The notes below the pieces were generated by a model. It did not search any database and was not told the origin of the DNA. It saw nothing but the letters and a program-made list of their open reading frames with translations. From the NCBI RefSeq assembly GCF_907164915.1, contig NC_061870.1, forward strand, positions 3,066,273 to 3,130,272: a stretch of 64,000 bases of DNA. Reading direction: 5' to 3'. The DNA is from Impatiens glandulifera (Eukaryota > Streptophyta > Magnoliopsida > Ericales > Balsaminaceae). Made by a program: the position numbers and the translations under genes. This document shows, piece after piece, positions 10,895-21,641 of the stretch; within the stretch, counting starts at the first letter, position 1; each line of letters starts with the position of its first letter.

Positions 10895-13800
10895 TCATGA
10901 AATGAGTTGACTAAGGTTAGTAAGTCCCAAGATATTTCGAAAGTTAGCTTCCTGTAGCGGTTTCGTGAATATATCCGCTACTTGTTGCTCGGTTGAGACA
11001 TATTCCAACCGGATGTGTTTCTCCTGAACGTGCTCCCGGATGAAATGGTGTCGGATATCGATATGCTTTGTTCTTGAGTGCAACACCGGATTGTATGTAA
11101 TCGCTATAGCACTGGTATTGTCACAGAAGATTGGAGATTCCTTGGCTTCTATCCCGAAGTCCCTTAGTTGCTATTGGATCCAGAGAAGTTGTGCACAGCA
11201 GCTTCCAGCCGCTATGTACTCTGCCTCTGCGGTTGATGTTGCAATATATGTTTGTTTCTTGCTGCTCCAAGTGACTAACCGGTCCCCTAGGAACTGACAG
11301 GTTCCACTTGTGCTCTTTCTGTCGATTTTACATCCTGCGTAATCGGCATCTGAGTAGCTTATGAGGTTGAAGCTCGAGTCTTTTGGGTACCAAAGTCCCA
11401 CTTCTTGGGTTCCCTTCAGATATTTTAGGATTCTTTTGGCCGCCGTATAATGAGATTGCTTTGGATTTGCTTGGAATCTTCCGCACACTCCAACCGCAAA
11501 CAAAATGTCAGGTCGGCTGGCTGTGAGATACAGCAATGATCCGATCATTCCTCGATAGGCTGTGATGTCAACGGTTTGACCATCATCATCTTTGTCCAGC
11601 TTTACGGAAGGACTCATTGGCGTAGCCGCTTCGACGCATGTATCCATTCCAAACCTCTTCAGTAGTTCGGCTGTGTACTTCGGTTGGCTTATGAAGATTC
11701 CGGCTTCGATCTGCTTAACCTAGAGCCCTAGAAAGAAGCTCAATTCTCCCATCATACTCATTTGAAATCTATCAGTCATCATTTTCGAGAACTTGTCACA
11801 TAATTTTGGATCGGTTGATCCGAATATAATATCATCAACGTAGATCTGAACAAGTAATATTTGTTCCTTCCTTTCAAATTTGAAAAGTGTTTTGTCTACC
11901 GAACCTATTGTGAATTTGTGATCAAATAAAAATTGTGTCAATGTGTCATACCAAGCTCTTGGAGCCTGTTTTAAACCGTAAAGGGCTTTGTTCAGCCGGT
12001 AAACGTGATTTTCGTGTTCTGGGTTTTTGAAACCTGGAGGTTGGTTAACATACACCTCTTCATTTACTTTACCATTTAGAAAAGCACTCTTAACATCTAT
12101 TTGAAAAACTTTGAAGTTTTTAAAAGCTGCGTATGCTAAAAATATTCTAATGGCCTCAAGTCTAGCTACAGGGGCAAATGATTCTTCAAAATCAATTCTT
12201 TCTTCCTGTTTATAGCCTTGAGCCACTAACTGGGCTTTGTTCCTCGTAACTAAACCGTCTTCATTGAGTTTATTTCTGAATACCCATCGGGTTCCTATAA
12301 CCGGTTTGTTCTTCGGTCTAGGGACTAGGTACGAGACTTTATTTCTCTCAAACTCGTTTAATTCCTCTTGCATTTCTAAGATCCAATCTGGATCTGACAA
12401 TGCTTCATCCACCTTTTTCGGCTCAATTTGTGATATGAAAGCTGAGTTTTCATAGTGATCCAAATTTTGTTGCCTAGTTCGGACGGGTGAGGATATGTTA
12501 CCTATTACTAGTTCAAGAGGATGATTTTTGTTCCTTCTGAGGTTAATCCGAGACGTGTCTACCAAGCTTTCGGTTGGCTCATCAAGGTTAGACTGATCGG
12601 TAGGTTGAACAGAGTCAGACCGACCGATTTTTCAGTAGAAACTGAAGCGTCAACTTTCTGCGATAAAGCAGCTTGATCAGGCTGAGGTTCAGCATCAACC
12701 GCTTGGTCCTTGACAAATCGTCTAAAAACCGGAACCTCGTCTTCATCATCAGAATAGATATTAAAATTTTCCATTCTGTTGTGAAGGTCGAAGGGTAGTG
12801 TAGTGTTTCGTTCGACCGATTCATCGAAAACAACGTGTGCGGTTTCTTCAACTGTTAAAGTCCTAGTATTATATATTTTGTAGGCTTTACTCATAGCTGA
12901 ATATCCCAACATTATTCCCTCATCGGATTTAGCATCAAAAGCGGTCAAGTAATTCTTGCCGTTATTGTGAACAAAACATTTGCTACCAAAAATTCGAAAG
13001 TACCGTACACTTGGAATTTGATCAAAGTAAATTTCAAAAGGAGTTTTAGAAAACCGTTTAGTTACTAAAGATCGATTTTGTGTATAACAAGCGGTGTTGA
13101 TAGCTTCAGCCCAAAATTTTTGAGCGATACCCGAATCAGCTATTATTGACCTTGCGGCTTCCTTGAGAGTTCGGTTTCTTCTCTCAGCCAGGCCATTTTG
13201 TTGAGGAGTTCTGGCACTAGACAACTCGTGTCTAATACCGGAGTCATCAAGAAAAGTGGTTAAATTACTGTTTATAAACTCAGTTCCTCTATCACTTCTG
13301 ATTTTATTCACTCGAATGGATTTTTCATTTTGTATTCTCAAAATCAGTTTAATCAGGTTTGGAGTTGCTTGACTTAGAAGCTAGAAAAGTAACCCACGTA
13401 AATTTAGAATAATCATCAATAACTACCATAGTATAATGCATGCCTCCTAAACTAGTTACTTTGACCGGACCAAACAGATCCATATGCAAGAGTTCTAAGC
13501 ATCGTTCAGATTGATAATTTCCTTTACTTTTGAAAGATGATTTTACTTGTTTGCCCATTTGACATGCAGCACATACTTTATTTTTTGAGAATTTAACGTT
13601 TGGAAAACCGTGGACTAGTTCCTTGGAACAAATGAAGTTAATCGTTTTGAAATTCATGTGGTTTAACCGTTTATGCCAAAGCCAGTTTGGATCATTTCCG
13701 GCTATCATACACACAGGTTTTTCAAAATCAGTTTTCCAATCAACTTTGTAAATGTTTCCCATCCGGTTACCGGTTAACAGAATGTCATTATCTTGGTTTT

Positions 13801-14149
13801 TAACTAAACATGAGTTTTTATGAAATTCAACTTTGTAACCCACATCACACATTTGATTTATGCTTAACAAGTTAAAACGCAATTCTTCTACTAAGAGTAC
13901 ATTACTTATAGATAGATTACCATGGACAATCTTACCCTTGCCCACGGTTTTATCTTTCGAGTTATCCCCGAATGTGATGATTGCTCCGGTTTCGTACTTG
14001 ATGTCAGTTAGTAGCTCTTTGTTTCCAGTCATATGCCTTGAGCATCCGCTGTCCAGGTACCATTCCGAGTTCTTTAGCCGGTTGCTCCTCCTGGCCTGCA
14101 ACAAACAATTATTTACACATTTTTGGTACCCACATTTAGTTGGGTCCAT
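10895..14149 (-). pseudogene. pol of Copia element 1 (protease, integrase, reverse transcriptase, RNase H), broken
   Basis: Domains in order on the minus strand: protease with YLDSGCSRHMTG (about 14045), gag-pre-integrase zinc finger with LWHKRLNH and VCAACQMGK, integrase core with HMDLFGP, VIDDYSKF, SDRGTEF and NGLAERRNRTLKE, reverse transcriptase with [12 protein letters not shown] and YVDDIIFGS, and RNase H with SDADYAG and STAEAEYIA, ending VADIFTKPL near 10930. Lesions: a frameshift near 13350-13385 inside the integrase, another near 12560-12610 between integrase and RT, a TAG at 11719-11717 after FFLGL, and a TAG at 11170-11168 after LLWIQ. The frame starts with an ATG that overlaps the end of gag in another frame. 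As it stands it cannot make a full polyprotein. Confidence 0.92.
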
Positions 14150-15998
14150 GGTTGATTAGTCCCTTTGGGATCCAAACTTGAATAAGTCGGATCACTTTCC
14201 CGGTGTCAGTTTTTATAATATTTGGCTTAACTTCTTGGCTGTTGCTCAAGAATGCCCTATGTTGTGATGAGTCTCTTTGATGTCGATTTTTATTTGGTTT
14301 ATTCGGTTTCCGGTTGACTTTCCTTCTCTCAGGATGAAGCCATTTTTCTGATTCATTGGGACTTACATACTTAAGTGTTTCTTCCAGTTTTGAGTTACTC
14401 TCGGTTTGTGAACTCTTGACAAATTTTATAAACGGAAGATTGTTCTTCGTGAGTTTCATCCCGTTAGGTTGTTTTGATTCGTTTTGTTTATTTGGTTCAT
14501 AACCGATACCATACCGACACTTAGGGTGTCGTTTATAGTTACACATTTGTTTTACCGCCTGACGTGATCTCTCCCACGCAGCTGTGACGTACATTGCTCG
14601 TTCATCGGTTTCGGTTACCGGTTGAACTGTCTTCTCATTATCGGAGAATAGTTCATCCGGTTCATACATTTTGATTTCACGTGTTTTATCATATACATTA
14701 TTTATTCGTTCGGTTTTAGTTTCTACAGGAGTCGGTATGTATGCAGATATGTTTCTGAACTCAGCAACCATTTGGTTGAGTGCAGAAACCAGATCTTCTT
14801 TGGTAAACTCGTCAGAAGAGAAATCAAATACTTCTTCGTCATTTTCCATGAAGCAGGTTACTTTCTCTTCACCGTCTTCATTATCGGAGTATGCCCACTC
14901 GCTTCCGCCGTCGGATGCAATGAGTGCCTTCTGAATCTCCTTTCGTTCGTCAGCATGCCGATCATCGTTTCTCCAGTAGTCGTTTCGTTGGTTGTTATTT
15001 CCCCGATAGTTGTTCCCTTGGTAGTTGTTTCCCTGGTACCGGTTGTTTTGATAGTTATTCCCCTGATAGTTGTTTCCCTGATAGTTTCCTTCCGGTTTTC
15101 TATCGTCTCTCCTTGGTTTTCTACACTCTGACCTGAAATGTCCAAAACCATCACAATTATAGCATCTTTTGTTTGATTTATCTACATAGTTATAATTAAA
15201 ATCGTTATTAGATGGTGGCTGGCTCTTCTTCATGAATTTTCCGAATTTCTGAGCTAGCATCGCCATGACATCTTCAGTAATTTGATCGGTGTTTTTGACT
15301 GGAGTCGGAACAGTTGAAACTTGGACCGCCGGTTCCACCGATGTAACCAAAGCTCTGGTTGCGGTTGATGTGGATGCTTCGTCTTCGATCCGAGACTTGA
15401 TCTCGAACTCGTAGGCTTTTAGATCCTCGAACACATCATGCAACTTCATCTGCCCGAGGGTGCTTGATTCCCTCATCACCATGGTCTTGATATCCCACGT
15501 GCTTGGCAGAGATCTTAGGGCTTTGATTATTACTTCTCGGTTGTCATACTTCTTTCCGAGTGTTTGAAGCTCGTTGACTACACTAGTGAACCGGTTGCTG
15601 AATTCCTTCATGTTTTCCCCCGGTTTCATCCTGATGTTTTCATACTTCTGTGTAGCCACCAAGATTTTGTTCTCCTTAGTTCTTTCGTTTCCCTCATGGA
15701 TCTGAATGATCGTTTCCCAGGCTTCCTTTGCATTTTCACACTCTGATATTTTGTTCAAAGTGTTATCATCTATAGCCTTGTAGATGTGTCTCATGAAATG
15801 GTTGTCCAGGTTACTCCGTCTTCGATCTTCATTCGTCCATAGGTCTGCCTCCTTGTTGATCTTGATCGGTCCCTCTTTCAGGACTCGGCTCATCTCATCA
15901 TCTAATGTAATCAGATGTAAATACATCTGTTTCTTCCAAATGCTAAACGCTTCGCTGTTTAGCATTGGCGGCTTGTCGCTGTGGGTCATGCTTCCCAT
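14136..15998 (-). CDS. gag of Copia element 1 (620 aa, intact)
   Basis: An open frame starting MGSMTHSDKPPMLNSEAF, 46 bp after the 5' LTR. Residues 10-220 form the Copia-type gag (UBN2-like) region with blocks AWETIIQIHEGN and LKAYEFEIKS. A CCHC zinc knuckle CYNCDGFGHFRSEC lies near residue 283, followed by a GNNYQ-type repeat tract (15000-15090 in DNA), an acidic FDFSSDEFTKEDL block, and a basic C-terminal tail ending VWIPKGLINHGPN. Gag packages element RNA in cytoplasmic particles. It ends at TAA, overlapping the pol ATG by 14 bp in a different frame. The frame has no lesion although pol is dead, so the protein could still act in trans (inference). Confidence 0.9.
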   Translation of the reverse strand: MGSMTHSDKPPMLNSEAFSIWKKQMYLHLITLDDEMSRVLKEGPIKINKEADLWTNEDRRRSNLDNHFMRHIYKAIDDNTLNKISECENAKEAWETIIQIHEGNERTKENKILVATQKYENIRMKPGENMKEFSNRFTSVVNELQTLGKKYDNREVIIKALRSLPSTWDIKTMVMRESSTLGQMKLHDVFEDLKAYEFEIKSRIEDEASTSTATRALVTSVEPAVQVSTVPTPVKNTDQITEDVMAMLAQKFGKFMKKSQPPSNNDFNYNYVDKSNKRCYNCDGFGHFRSECRKPRRDDRKPEGNYQGNNYQGNNYQNNRYQGNNYQGNNYRGNNNQRNDYWRNDDRHADERKEIQKALIASDGGSEWAYSDNEDGEEKVTCFMENDEEVFDFSSDEFTKEDLVSALNQMVAEFRNISAYIPTPVETKTERINNVYDKTREIKMYEPDELFSDNEKTVQPVTETDERAMYVTAAWERSRQAVKQMCNYKRHPKCRYGIGYEPNKQNESKQPNGMKLTKNNLPFIKFVKSSQTESNSKLEETLKYVSPNESEKWLHPERRKVNRKPNKPNKNRHQRDSSQHRAFLSNSQEVKPNIIKTDTGKVIRLIQVWIPKGLINHGPN

Positions 15999-16029
15999 CT
16001 TCTTCGGTTGCTAGAGTGTTAAGAACCTC

Positions 16030-16041
16030 GCTCTGATACCA
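16030..16041 (-). other. Primer binding site of Copia element 1 (initiator Met tRNA)
   Basis: Minus-strand TGGTATCAGAGC, the standard complement of the plant initiator methionine tRNA 3' end used by Copia elements. It sits two bases inside the 5' LTR. Confidence 0.95.
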
Positions 16042-16043
16042 CT

Positions 16044-17275
16044 TGTTAGGATCGGGGACGCCCTTGGAGGACCGGGGTGTTTCCGGTTTCAGGAAGGGTG
16101 ACCGCTTACAACAACACACAACACTCTTTGGTGATAGTCCGGTTAGAGACTATAACCGTTCTCAGCACTACACAAACTGTCACAGACTCTTGAACCGGGT
16201 TCAAGGGCGGAAATGTCTGTTTCAGGTTGAAGCAACGTATGCGACTTTAGATGATGTTTTATAAGGAGTCGGTTTTATGGATGTGAAATAGACCGGTTTA
16301 AGGAGTACGATTGGTTTGAGGTTGGGTTAAGTAAGTAAGTAATGAAAGTAAAAGAAGGAACACGAGACAAAGAATTTTTATGGATGTTCGGAGCAAACCC
16401 TCCTACGTCACCCTTTCTTCTCAGGTTATGAGAAGGATATCCACTAACTTTTATAGTTACAAGAGCACTGCCGGTCGAGCCCAACTTCGCTATTCGCCGG
16501 TTACACCAAACTCACTCTTTGATGTAATACAACAACTCAACACAACACGATACAGAGAGCTTTCGGTTTTAGACACATCGGTTTTGGAATATAAGAGTTT
16601 ATCTCTCTAACTTAATGCTTTTGTTTTTCGTAATCTGTAAATTTTACAACTGCGTTCGTAACTTGCATTAAATGAAGACGTTTCGTCTCCCTTTTATAGC
16701 TGAGAAGAGCCAACGGTTACTTTCTTCTCTCTCCTTTGGATTGGTTGATCGTTATCACGCCGATGCAGAGAGGTTACTTGCACGCTTCACCTTCCTCAAC
16801 ACTTGGCAGTCATGCAGGCAGCTCTGAGCAGAAGATGACATAATCGGTTTTCAGATTTGGACACGTGCTGAGCATCCACCTTAGGTTGTCAACTTCAGAT
16901 CAATAAAGCATCATTGCTTTCCTCGCATGCTTCCGATCGGATCTGATCTTCTTTTATTCTTTCAAGACACGTTTCTTTCGTCATGGTACGTCACTCTTAA
17001 AGTTTGAATCTTCCGGTTTTGTATCTTGTGCAGTATGATCTGGCTGGTATGTAAGCTTTAGTCTTTGCTGACCGGTCGCTTGAGGGAGTGAAAACCGGTT
17101 CCTCTGATCTTTAACTTGATCACTTGGAACTAATTTCTTTGAAGTATATCAGCAACCGGTTTTATGATGCCCCAACCGGTTCATGCGGTTTTGATCTTTA
17201 CCTGCACATGAAAGTTAACAACTGTTTAGTTCGTCTGGCCGGTTCCAAAAATTAACTTACTTAATTTTTCTATCA
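16044..17275 (-). repeat. 5' LTR of Copia element 1 (1232 bp)
   Basis: Ends TG...CA, nearly identical to 3288-4518. Contains the transcription start region: a strong TATA box at 16699-16691. CCGGTT-type words recur through it (16138, 16294, 16497, 17093, 17155, 17175, 17240). Confidence 0.95.
16691..16699 (-). promoter_or_regulatory. TATA box of the element 1 5' LTR
   Basis: Minus-strand CTATAAAAG followed by GGAGACG, a good plant TATA box at a plausible position inside the LTR. Transcription would start about 30 bp downstream, near 16660, defining the U3/R boundary (inference). The same word is conserved in the 3' LTR. Confidence 0.65.
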
Positions 17276-17280
17276 GTTTA
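17276..17280 (+). repeat. Right target-site duplication GTTTA of Copia element 1
   Basis: GTTTA follows the terminal CA of the LTR and matches 3283-3287. Confidence 0.95.
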
Positions 17281-18120
17281 AGCTTTTGAATATGCCTGCA
17301 CATATGTATAATTCTGAAGCTCTTAGTCAATTTGCAGATTTATTAGGTAGACCATTATACATGGACCCAATTACTGAAGGAGGAGATCACATATCTTTTG
17401 CTAGAATTAACATTGAGGTGCATCATAGAAGCACACTACCGAAAAGTATGACAGTAGTAGACAAAAAAAACTACTGTCATGGAAATAACTTATGAGTGGA
17501 AGCCAGAAAGATGATCTTTCTGCAATACCTTCCAACATGCAAGCCCAAAATGTGATTTGGCTAAAGAAGAAGATTATAAAATTCATAAAGGTTGGAAAAT
17601 AAAGATGTAGGAAATGACATAGAGGTGCCTATCATCAAAGAGCAAAACGTGGTTAAATACAATAAACAAAAGATAAAGAAAATTTTGTACAAAAAGAAAG
17701 AAGTACGAAGAAGGAGGTGGAACCTCAACCTAATCATGTTGAAAAGATAGTTGAGGAATCACAATCAAATCAAGTTGAAGTGGTTGTTGATAAAATAGAG
17801 AGGAAGATACTCAGACTAATCAAGAGAAATAAGAGAATTTCAAGGTTGATACAAAAGAATCTAAAGTTTTCTGAGGATTCCAAAGCTTAAGAAAATGAAG
17901 ACAATTATCTAGAAATTCAAGTTGAGATCAACAAGGTGAAGAGCCAATAATCCTAAAAATTATTCTTTCTATCAAATTAGAACGGATTCATAAAAGAAAG
18001 AAATCAAAATAAGAAGAGGCAGTATCCATCAACCTCTTCAATTCATCCTCTTTCATAGCAAGAGGAAGGACAAGAGAAAGAGGAAGACAACCTGTTGATA
18101 CAGCAGGTTGGTATGGAAAT
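17281..18120 (+). pseudogene. Right part of the DUF4283/zinc-knuckle gag-like gene
   Basis: The clean portion 17286-17495 reads MPAHMYNSEALSQFADLLG, then RPLYMDPITEGGDHISFARI and NIEVHHRSTLPKSM. This is the DUF4283 core: a 'LGxPLYxDxITE' block followed by 'SFAR'. A knuckle-like YEWKPER-stop-SFCNTFQHASPKC follows (17490-17560), where the first Cys of the motif is replaced by a stop. After that come Lys/Glu-rich low-complexity codons and an RGRTRERGRQP tail near 18060. This is the continuation of 2341-3287. It resembles ORF1 of plant LINEs; no reverse transcriptase follows, so it may be a truncated LINE or a relic gene. Confidence 0.65.
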
Positions 18121-18879
18121 AAAATCCTAATTGGGATGTTTAGGATTTGATATAGTTTATAATTTTTGTTTATAATCTCTGTTTGTATTTTGATTGCTAC
18201 TAATCAAGTTTTATGAGTTGTTTGATTGTCATCATTTAATTATAGTTAGAGTTTGTCTATCTTTGATTCTTAATCCTCCCATTTTTAGGATTTTAATTAA
18301 ATGATTTTAACCGTTTTCTGAAAAAAAAAATAACTAAATAAACTGAGTTAGTGTATTGTTGGTAAATTAGGTCATGTCAATTTTTGATTTTCGGGAGTGT
18401 TGGAGTGTCAATCCATCTTTTATAGACTTATATTCTCAAATAAAAGTTATTTATTTATGTGCTTGTACTATAGATTTGTCTTATTCATCTTTAGGCTTGG
18501 GACAGTCAAAGAGTGCACATGTCCACAACTTATAAACAATTTTAAATAATTCAATATATCTTATTGATATACATAAGTATATGAAATTTAATGCATACCA
18601 GATATATGATCAATGGACTGAGAGAATCAAACTTGATCATGATTTCCCATTAAAATCTTAGAACATGATTGAACTTCTCATCGGCCATGCTTTGGTGCTA
18701 ACAGCCACTCGCCGCCCACGGTAGTTTCTGACGAACCCTTTACGGTTTTATTTTTTAATTCTAACAAACACACAAAAAAAAACACACAATTATTATTAAA
18801 AACTATACAGTCTTAGGCTATTGGTTATATTTATTTATTTTATGCATTTTATTCTTAAAATATTTTCATAATAATTAAT
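18121..18879. other. Intergenic, no supported gene
   Basis: AT-rich sequence with short homopolymers; no coding signal and no repeat family recognised. Confidence 0.6.
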
Positions 18880-19085
18880 TCCAGATTGCTGTCATTCATG
18901 AATTCATTATTTTGTTTTTAGTTAATTCAAAATCCGTTAAGGGTGTCATTCTCGAATTAATTATTTTATTTTTAATTAAACTGAGAACCGGTTAAGGTGT
19001 GGTTCTTTAATTAATTATTTTATTTTTAATTTATCATAGAACCAGATAAAGATGCCGTTCTTGAATTAGTCATTTTGTTTTAAAT
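18880..19085. repeat. Tandem repeat, 3-4 copies of about 62 bp
   Basis: The phrase gaattaattattttatttttaatt followed by a-gaaccggttaagg-tg recurs at 18895-18950, 18951-19015 and 19016-19080, with diverging copies. Confidence 0.75.
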
Positions 19086-19704
19086 CTTTGTTCAACAAGT
19101 TATTGTATGAAACATACTTGAGATCATGATTATTTTAAAAGGTTGTATATTCAGGTTTGAAAATTTATTGTCTACAGATCTTGGATAAAATTTGTAGAAA
19201 ATATGATTGTTTAGTAAAACACATGTCCAAATTTGAAAAATAGACACTAAATTATAACCCAAATCTATAATTTTTCTAAAATACAAAGACACAAACTGGG
19301 AGTGGTTGTCTTTAACAAAGTCTTCATTTAGCATCTACACAGAGACGTTTGAGTTGTATGTCATTTCTAGTGTATTCCTATAGAACCTACAAAAGAGAGA
19401 TTATAACCAAAATTATGTTCAGTGATTATCTCATTCAATGTTCAGCGATATTTTTAGAGAAGATATAAAGAAACAACTTAGGTTATTACTTTTTGTCAGA
19501 ACTACTTGGCTTTGTTGGTGTCTTTGTATAAAATATGTAAAAAAAAGTTGAATTAGTGGTAAGCCATAAAATTTAGTATTGTAGTCTATCTAATCTAATT
19601 AATTTAATGATCAGACTCAACAACTTTTCACGAAACATCCTATGAACATCATCACTATAATCACAAATTTAGTTAGCGGTTATTTTTATGTGATTACTCA
19701 AAAC
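19086..19704. other. Intergenic, no supported gene
   Basis: AT-rich; no recognisable coding or repeat structure. Confidence 0.55.
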
Positions 19705-19709
19705 ACTAG

Positions 19710-20821
19710 GTGAACTCGTCTGAAGAGAAGTCAAATACCTCAGAGTCGTCAGCCATAAAGCATTTAACGATTTCATCATCACTCTCTCTTGATGAGCTAT
19801 CATCTAAGTCGTTGTCAACTCATTTGCTTTTTACTTTCCTCATCCAGGAGAACCTTTTAATCCTTCTTGTTCTTCTTAACATGATACTTCTTATCATCCT
19901 TCTTTGGCTTTCTGCAATCCGCCTTGAAGTGATCTGGTTTGTCACAATTAAAGCACTTCGAGTTAGCTTTGGATACATTCTTATAATAATAATTATTATT
20001 AGAGTTTGAGTTAAAGTGAGTCTTATTCATGAATTTGCCAAACTTCTTGACGAAGAGTGACATGGCATCATTGCTGATCTGCTCAGCCGACTTGACAGTT
20101 GTCGCGGTAGGTGGCTCTTCAGCATTCACCAGCGCTTTAGTGATGGTAGATGTAGATGGATCTTCTTCATTCCTTGAGTTTATCTTAAACTCATAGGCTT
20201 TCTAATCGGTGAACATGTCATGCAACTCCATCTTATTTAGGTCTTTAGATTCCCTCATTGCCATCGTATTTATGTCCCATTCTCTAGGAAGAGCTCTCAT
20301 TACTTTAATGGCTACCTCTCTATTGCTATATGTCTTTCCCATAGTGGAGAGTTCAATGATAATGCTACTGAATCTTTCATCAAATTTAGTCATTTTCTCT
20401 CCAAGACGCATCTTGATGCTATCAAATTTCTGTGTGGCAACCATTTGTTTATTTTATTTGGTTTGATCATTGCCCTCACATAGCAGAGTTAGATTCTTCC
20501 AAATTTCTTTGGCTGAAGAGCATGACTTGATATTGCTGAACATATTCTTGTCCAGCATCTTGTAAAGAATGTCTTTGGCAATTTATCGAGGTTGACCTTC
20601 CTGTTTTCTTCAGCAGTCCACTCAAATCTTGGTTTCTCCTTCGTCACAGGAGCACCATCGGATGAAGTTGTGGCAGTGTTGGCCTTCATAATTTTCATTG
20701 AACCATCGGTGATGTCATACCAGATGTCATCATTTAGAGCGGCCAAATGAGCTTGCATTCTTATCTTCCAGTTAGCATAGTCTTCATTCGTGAACATAGG
20801 GATTTTGCTTAGGATGGACAT
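19710..20821 (-). pseudogene. gag fragment of Copia element 3
   Basis: Starts MSILSKIPMFTNEDYANWKI at 20821. It is frameshifted near 20490-20580, continues MVATQKFDSIKMRLGEKMTK (20444-20202) to a TAG at FTD-stop-KAYEF, then passes through a complete CCHC knuckle CFNCDKPDHFKADC (about 19945). It stops at FDFSSDEFT, exactly where the element is truncated. The same blocks occur in the gag of elements 1 and 2, which confirms the family. Confidence 0.85.
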
Positions 20822-20860
20822 GGTTTTGATATTTGAAGATGCTTAAGAATAGAAAACATG

Positions 20861-20872
20861 GCTCTTATACCA
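20861..20872 (-). other. Primer binding site of Copia element 3
   Basis: Minus-strand TGGTATAAGAGC, one base different from the perfect initiator-Met-tRNA complement, two bases inside the LTR. Confidence 0.85.
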
Positions 20873-20874
20873 CT

Positions 20875-21636
20875 TGTTAGGATCGTTTACAACAATAGAT
20901 GGGGGTGAATATTGTTGAGCTAATTATCACTTTCATTTCGATTTTAATCCTATTAGAGATTTAAATAGGTTTCTATTCTTCACAAATTTCACAAACTCTT
21001 GAACGGATTCAAGTGTCGAAATGCGGTAGATACACAACGGAAGATGTAAAAATGAAATAAGACAATAGTTTTATGGATGTTCGGAGATAAAACTCCTACG
21101 TCACACCTTCTTTTGTTTCTAGAAGGCTTTGATTCGTATAGAAACTACACAAATCTGGTCAGAACATAGGACTTAATCAACACGTTTGATAAAGAGAGAA
21201 GTCTACTCGTGCACTTCTTCATACGAACACGTCTAATGAAGAGAGATGTCTACTCGCGCTTCTTTAGACCAGGGCGTCTGTTGAAGTAAGACGTCTGCTC
21301 ACGTACTTCATGAAATCAGAACGTCTGATGAACAGAGACGTCTACTCGCGCTTCTTCAGACCAGGGCATTTGTTGAAGTTAGACGTCTTCTTTTGCACTT
21401 CTTTAGACCAACACGTTTGATGAAGAGAGACGTCTACTCGCGCACTTCTTGAGTTGTTCCTGCGTATAGACATTTACACAACTTAGTTTTGTTCACAAAC
21501 ACATCATTAAAACTATGTCGTATTGATTTAAACTTATTCACTTATGTTTATTTTAATCAATTAAATACATTTTTCATTTATTAATTATTTTTCTTTTAAT
21601 TAATTTCCCCTTTTCTTTATTTAACTTAATTTAACA
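20875..21636 (-). repeat. LTR of Copia element 3 (762 bp)
   Basis: TG at 20875 and CA at 21635-21636. The left end (tgttaggatcg) matches the 3' end of the element 2 LTR in reverse. The right end, read on the minus strand (TGTTAAATTAAGTTAAATAA), matches the start of the element 2 LTR. It contains the TTTATGGATGTTCGGAG block at 21070-21086 and a 47-bp tandem array. Confidence 0.85.
21182..21460 (-). repeat. Tandem array of ~47-bp units in the element 3 LTR
   Basis: About six units of 45-47 bp, each carrying GACGTCTACTCG and TTCTTNAGACCA. In reverse complement the unit aligns with the 47-bp unit of element 2 (shared words TGGTCT-AAG, AAGCGC, TAGACGTC, AGACGT). Confidence 0.9.
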
Positions 21637-21641
21637 ACTAG

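Larger units (their letters stand above)
3288..17275 (-). mobile_element. Copia element 1: 14-kb Ty1/Copia retrotransposon with accessory genes
   Basis: This is a complete element on the minus strand: 5' LTR at 16044-17275, primer binding site at 16030-16041, gag 15998-14136, pol 14149-10895, accessory genes 10195-4819, polypurine tract 4532-4519, 3' LTR 3288-4518, and a GTTTA duplication on both sides. Typical Copia elements are 5-6 kb; this one is 13,988 bp because of 6.4 kb of accessory coding DNA downstream of pol. By hand alignment the two LTRs differ at roughly 35 of 1231 positions (about 97% identity), which suggests insertion on a scale of one to two million years under usual plant rates (inference). 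pol is disabled by two frameshifts and two stops; gag and one accessory gene are open. The element landed inside a DUF4283-type gene. Confidence 0.95.
19710..21636 (-). mobile_element. Copia element 3: 3'-truncated element with one LTR and partial gag
   Basis: Minus-strand order: LTR 21636-20875, primer site 20872-20861, gag 20821-19710, then an abrupt end. Everything 3' of the gag acidic block is missing, including pol and the second LTR. ACTAG lies directly outside both ends (19705-19709 and 21637-21641). The LTR and gag are close relatives of element 2 and more distant relatives of element 1. Confidence 0.85.

Noticed and set aside
16043..16264. 73-codon frame in the LTR
   Set aside because: Same chance frame as at 3288-3508; both are LTR sequence without coding bias.
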